This document shows, piece after piece, positions 41,301 to 43,165 of a stretch of DNA of 43,165 nt (position 1 is its first letter; each line of letters starts with the position of its first letter). Under the pieces are notes generated by a model. It was given only the letters and a program-made list of their open reading frames with translations, had not been told where the DNA came from and ran no database searches. Source of the DNA: SYHX01 sp049317645 (lineage in GTDB: Bacteria; Bacteroidota; Bacteroidia; UBA7662); assembly GCA_049317645.1 (NCBI GenBank), contig JBMOHV010000006.1, forward strand, positions 1 to 43,165. Reading direction: 5' to 3'. The translations under genes and the position numbers were made by a program.

Positions 41301-42146
41301 GTGGATATTGTGGGTTATTTCCTGCTTCAACGCCAAATTCCCGGACGTGACTATGTGACGCTGGATACGTTTCGGGTGTCCGATATGGATTTTGCGACCG
41401 GGGTTCCTACCATCAATTTCGTAGACTCTTCAGCCAAGCCAGATCGAGAATCCTATACCTACCGCATGGTCGTTGTCGACCTCTGCGATGTGTCCATTGA
41501 TACCTCGGATGTATTCACCAACCTTTTGCTGACCGGGGATGTTGACAAGTTCACCTATCCCAAGTCGGCTACGGCCCTCCAATGGTCTTTGGTGAATTCC
41601 TGGCCCCAAAACCTGGAATACTACCTGGTGAACCGGGATGATGTTGCAACGGGTCGAACCAGGGCTTTCATTCCTGTTTGGCAGCTTCCAAGCCCCGTGG
41701 TTCGTAATTATGTCGATACCGTTCCTCAGGATGCATCACCCAATGCCTTGGGACGCTTTCAGTATTACCTAGCAGCACGGGAACGCAATCCCAACCGGGA
41801 TGATTTTTTCCAGGAAGAATTGTATTCCAATATCATTTCGGTCATCCATCCGCCACGCCTCTTTATGCCAACCGCGTTTGTACCCGGTGCCGCTGGTGGG
41901 AATGGTTCTTTCTTGCCATCGGGGATTTTCATCGATATCCGCAAAGAATTCAAGTTGGAGGTCTTTAACCGTTGGGGTCAATTGCAGTTTGAAACCAATG
42001 ACTTCTTCAAGGCTTGGGATGGTACCAACTTGAACGGGGACCCTGTTGAACAAGGAACCTATGTCTATCGGGTGATTTATACCGGACGAGATGAGAAAAC
42101 CTACGCCTTCAATTCTACGATTCTGGTTTTGCGCCAAAAAGATTAA
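38322..42146 (+). CDS. giant type IX secreted protein with FN3-like repeats and gliding-motility C-terminal domain
   Basis: A 1,274-residue exported protein. A signal peptide (LGLWVLIMAWPLGSAQA) is followed by SHILGGEITYRCLGNGLFEF and VYRDC, a conserved N-terminal module of many Bacteroidota surface proteins (about residues 34-325). From about residue 520, at least four fibronectin-III-like units are recognisable by recurring starts (IRGVSVAPTNDSVTVYW near 524; LLRVSVDTLPNG near 767; LTWNNYYKWHPN near 882; IRRVSVDTTTGLLSL near 972). Residues 1180-1274 (LFMPTAFVPG... FNRWGQLQFET... WDGTNLNGDPVEQGTYVYRV) are the CHU_C type B sorting domain. Likely a surface adhesin or gliding-related filament. 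A partial paralogue follows 19 bp later. Confidence 0.87.
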   Translation: MTKLFHMLANRRLFLSLGLWVLIMAWPLGSAQASHILGGEITYRCLGNGLFEFTIKVYRDCNGIPWTQTAMALQGPQGTTNLPIIPGSPDDISPRCPGSTYLSCNPPSSASNQNQGSVARYVFRGIVDLSALGPAPPAGYTFNTTQAGNGIPCCRPSIDNSTADNGSQTLLVKMFPYRDPNTNLLLSPAQLCDNSPEFATDPTSFAILNPVDTVFMQSLAFDPDLDSTRFGIDFPLGTSVTAPYAYTAPYTVNNPIPGLMQPPFVSANNIPINQTTGEIVYQPTTQGTFVMVIKVSSFRCNQLISEVYRDFNLKIIPNAPTSPPVFNPNGPLNGIFTQRPPFIRAPFTLPNGDPSFEGTYYAGDTIESFVNAEDAFPSLLGNPNIPSTWVPVQQTVSVFVRGSQLATNFPGYNNCVQPPCARLQRINDTTLPPNPPQFQATILPYGNGTPAGFGFTGTVQSGVKIVWPTACSNLPRGVANCGVLLSSNKFQINAFDNNCPVEGRDARVYTFKLINVPPLPPARIRGVSVAPTNDSVTVYWQNPYGRPGAIIDTVTIDSLDMRNYSDQNSTFQRKKSVSRRIYSFKQYRLYRKALDRVTGLAASPWVRVDSLAALDSSKMVDASPSLDLAAFDYLYRVGVVSRCDSVEFISDSLKVIRGELLFNSASVTSTFTWDSMSTRNPYIPQHCFPRYYIQKQSTVSGVGNWLNVDTFFAVGNARYVYSEITGIPCRDTIAFRAGLPDTNGIVYWSTTPNIALKQSNQIAPVELLRVSVDTLPNGTGELGISMNWRPGPSGALGGYNVYHVLDSSSLLADSVAQSWGYFDTAYTLYYYPDCDPNLGPVWLTVAGEDSCRLTLGTFDTSNYHNTIYNYAEYIYCSRDRGMNLTWNNYYKWHPNLLKYRIYRSDIANPGYVLIDSVAPAPYDSLNRYLDRSSLPSGDFYCYLIEAVHRNGSTATSNPGCDTVYNPLVTYNHIRRVSVDTTTGLLSLKYIFNPVDIVGYFLLQRQIPGRDYVTLDTFRVSDMDFATGVPTINFVDSSAKPDRESYTYRMVVVDLCDVSIDTSDVFTNLLLTGDVDKFTYPKSATALQWSLVNSWPQNLEYYLVNRDDVATGRTRAFIPVWQLPSPVVRNYVDTVPQDASPNALGRFQYYLAARERNPNRDDFFQEELYSNIISVIHPPRLFMPTAFVPGAAGGNGSFLPSGIFIDIRKEFKLEVFNRWGQLQFETNDFFKAWDGTNLNGDPVEQGTYVYRVIYTGRDEKTYAFNSTILVLRQKD

Positions 42147-42165
42147 TTCGAACCATCTACCGCTT

Positions 42166-43165
42166 ATGAAAATGCGTGCCTGTTCCTTTTTGTTCTTTGG
42201 TTTGTTGTTGGGGAGCCTGTTCGGGGTCCTTCCTACCCAGCGGCTGTCGGCTCAACCCACCTTTCGAGGGGGGGATTTGACCTACGAGTGCTTGGGGTCT
42301 TCGGGGGTCTTCCGGTTTACAGCGGGGGTTTATATCACTTGCCCCGGCGTTAATCCCTTCAAAGACTCCTTGGCCTTGTTTGAGCGATCCATGATTCCTG
42401 GCGCCGTTCCGGTTTTTCGGGGTTGGCTCCGTTACGATGCGGGTCAGAGTTATAGCATTGCGGATTCATCGGCTCCACGTTTGGCGCCCTTGCCTCTTGC
42501 CTCCTGTCAGAGTAGCAATTCAATCATCAAGGATGTTCGTCGGATGGTTTTTGTAGGGGATCTATTGCTGGATACGGTGCCTGTTCCCGCAGCGGGATAC
42601 GTCTTTTTTGTTCCTCACGTTTCGGAGGCATTGGCCGTTGTGGGTGGGGTGAACGGTGGGTTGCCATCGAGGGCTCTTTTTCCGAGTGACCCTGCCGACA
42701 ACATGGTGGTGGGTGCGGTTGGTCCTACGGCGCGTTTAGCGGCCAAGATGCTAGGATACGGTGGCTTAAGGCCTCAGTACATCTGTGATGCAAGCCCCTC
42801 CTTTTACAACGATCCCAATCCTTTGTTCATTGCCAATCCTAATAATTTTGTTGCGGATAGTGTTACGGTAGCCAATATGGCGGTGGAGTCCGATTTTTAC
42901 GATTCCATTTCGTATCATTTGGGCGGACCTATTTATGATACCAACCTTGTGTCTTTTCCTGTTTACAATACGGGTATTGCTTTTAATACAGCGACAGCAC
43001 CCGCCGGGTTGTTTAACCTGAATTCTCTGAACGGCGAATTCAGTTTCAAACCATTGCGCCTGAACAATCTTTCACCCACCCGCTACCATTGGGGTATCAC
43101 AGTGCGGAGTTGGCGTTGCAATTCCCTGCTCTCGGAGGTTTACCGAGAATTTGTGGCCGAGGTTA
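42166..43165 (+). CDS. paralogous secreted surface protein, 5' part (runs off the window)
   Basis: Open from ATG 42166 to the window edge, 333 complete codons with no stop. A signal peptide (FLFFGLLLGSLFGVLPTQRLSAQ) precedes FRGGDLTYECLGSSGVFRF. The N-terminal module parallels the upstream protein: GGDLTYECLG versus GGEITYRCLG, YICDASPSF versus QLCDNSPEF, and RCNSLLSEVYREF versus RCNQLISEVYRDF. The 19-bp gap suggests co-transcription. Type IX sorting is expected at the unseen C-terminus but not shown. Identity is inferred from the paralogy. Confidence 0.8.
   Translation, partial: MKMRACSFLFFGLLLGSLFGVLPTQRLSAQPTFRGGDLTYECLGSSGVFRFTAGVYITCPGVNPFKDSLALFERSMIPGAVPVFRGWLRYDAGQSYSIADSSAPRLAPLPLASCQSSNSIIKDVRRMVFVGDLLLDTVPVPAAGYVFFVPHVSEALAVVGGVNGGLPSRALFPSDPADNMVVGAVGPTARLAAKMLGYGGLRPQYICDASPSFYNDPNPLFIANPNNFVADSVTVANMAVESDFYDSISYHLGGPIYDTNLVSFPVYNTGIAFNTATAPAGLFNLNSLNGEFSFKPLRLNNLSPTRYHWGITVRSWRCNSLLSEVYREFVAEV

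Noticed and set aside
1..43165. Mobile element, prophage or defence island
   Set aside because: No transposase, integrase, terminal inverted repeats, tRNA-linked attachment site, restriction, toxin-antitoxin or CRISPR genes seen; apart from short GC-rich repeats the genes look like ordinary chromosomal content.

Overview
The window is a densely coded chromosomal stretch from a bacterium of the phylum Bacteroidota. The signs are: three large proteins with the features of type IX secretion (two with a complete gliding-motility-type C-terminal domain, the third cut off by the window edge); DUF4270 lipoprotein, Porin_10 and one-domain GT5 families that I know only from this phylum; a TraR/DksA-like protein keeping a single cysteine; eukaryote-like IleRS; and candidate promoters of the Bacteroidota form TTTG/TTG - N17-22 - TAnnTTTG. 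By eye the DNA is GC-rich for the phylum (not counted). I cannot name a genus. No rRNA, tRNA, CRISPR, insertion sequence, phage gene or integrase is visible; nearly all is core housekeeping and envelope biology, with intergenic gaps mostly under 100 bp (largest about 200 bp).

Layout: 1-107 is the 3' end of rpoN, meeting a convergent CPA2 antiporter gene. 1344-2859 holds a PAP2-like membrane protein and a PaaG/enoyl-CoA hydratase. 2947-4960 is a DUF47/PiT phosphate uptake pair, followed by fhs (5090-6760). On the minus strand, 10872-6768 is an operon of a GT5-domain protein, a DUF4270 lipoprotein and glmS. Facing away from it is a plus-strand run: panC, panD, a flippase/LPG-synthase-like membrane protein, rfaE2, an RND/MMPL exporter, ileS, a DksA-like gene, lspA and a CsgG-like lipoprotein (10969-22079). 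The two operons share a 96-bp intergenic region with back-to-back promoters.

22089-25304 (minus) encodes a type IX secreted IgGFc-binding-like protein and a redoxin. 25317-26954 (plus) is a DtxR/MntR regulator, a FlK-like thioesterase and smpB. pcm (minus) is divergent from an envelope-glycan-like operon (27678-32247): Gfo/Idh oxidoreductase, lipoprotein, polyprenyl-phosphate sugar transferase, and a secreted protein of the family often mislabelled 'asparagine synthetase B'. lpxK and a Porin_10 barrel (minus, 35282-32287) are divergent from a Nif3-like protein and its zinc-ribbon coiled-coil partner. A tiny cytochrome b5-like protein and a gamma-carbonic-anhydrase-like protein follow, and the window ends in two tandem paralogous giant secreted proteins (38322 to the edge).

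No single locus stands out as an obviously new defence or mobile system. The best leads are: an in-frame 18-bp minisatellite inside panC; the symmetric panC/GT5 promoter with a nearly leaderless panC; the GT5-only protein lacking the KxGGL motif beside DUF4270 and glmS; the Gfo/lipoprotein/sugar-transferase/'AsnB-like' operon; and the tandem type IX giants.
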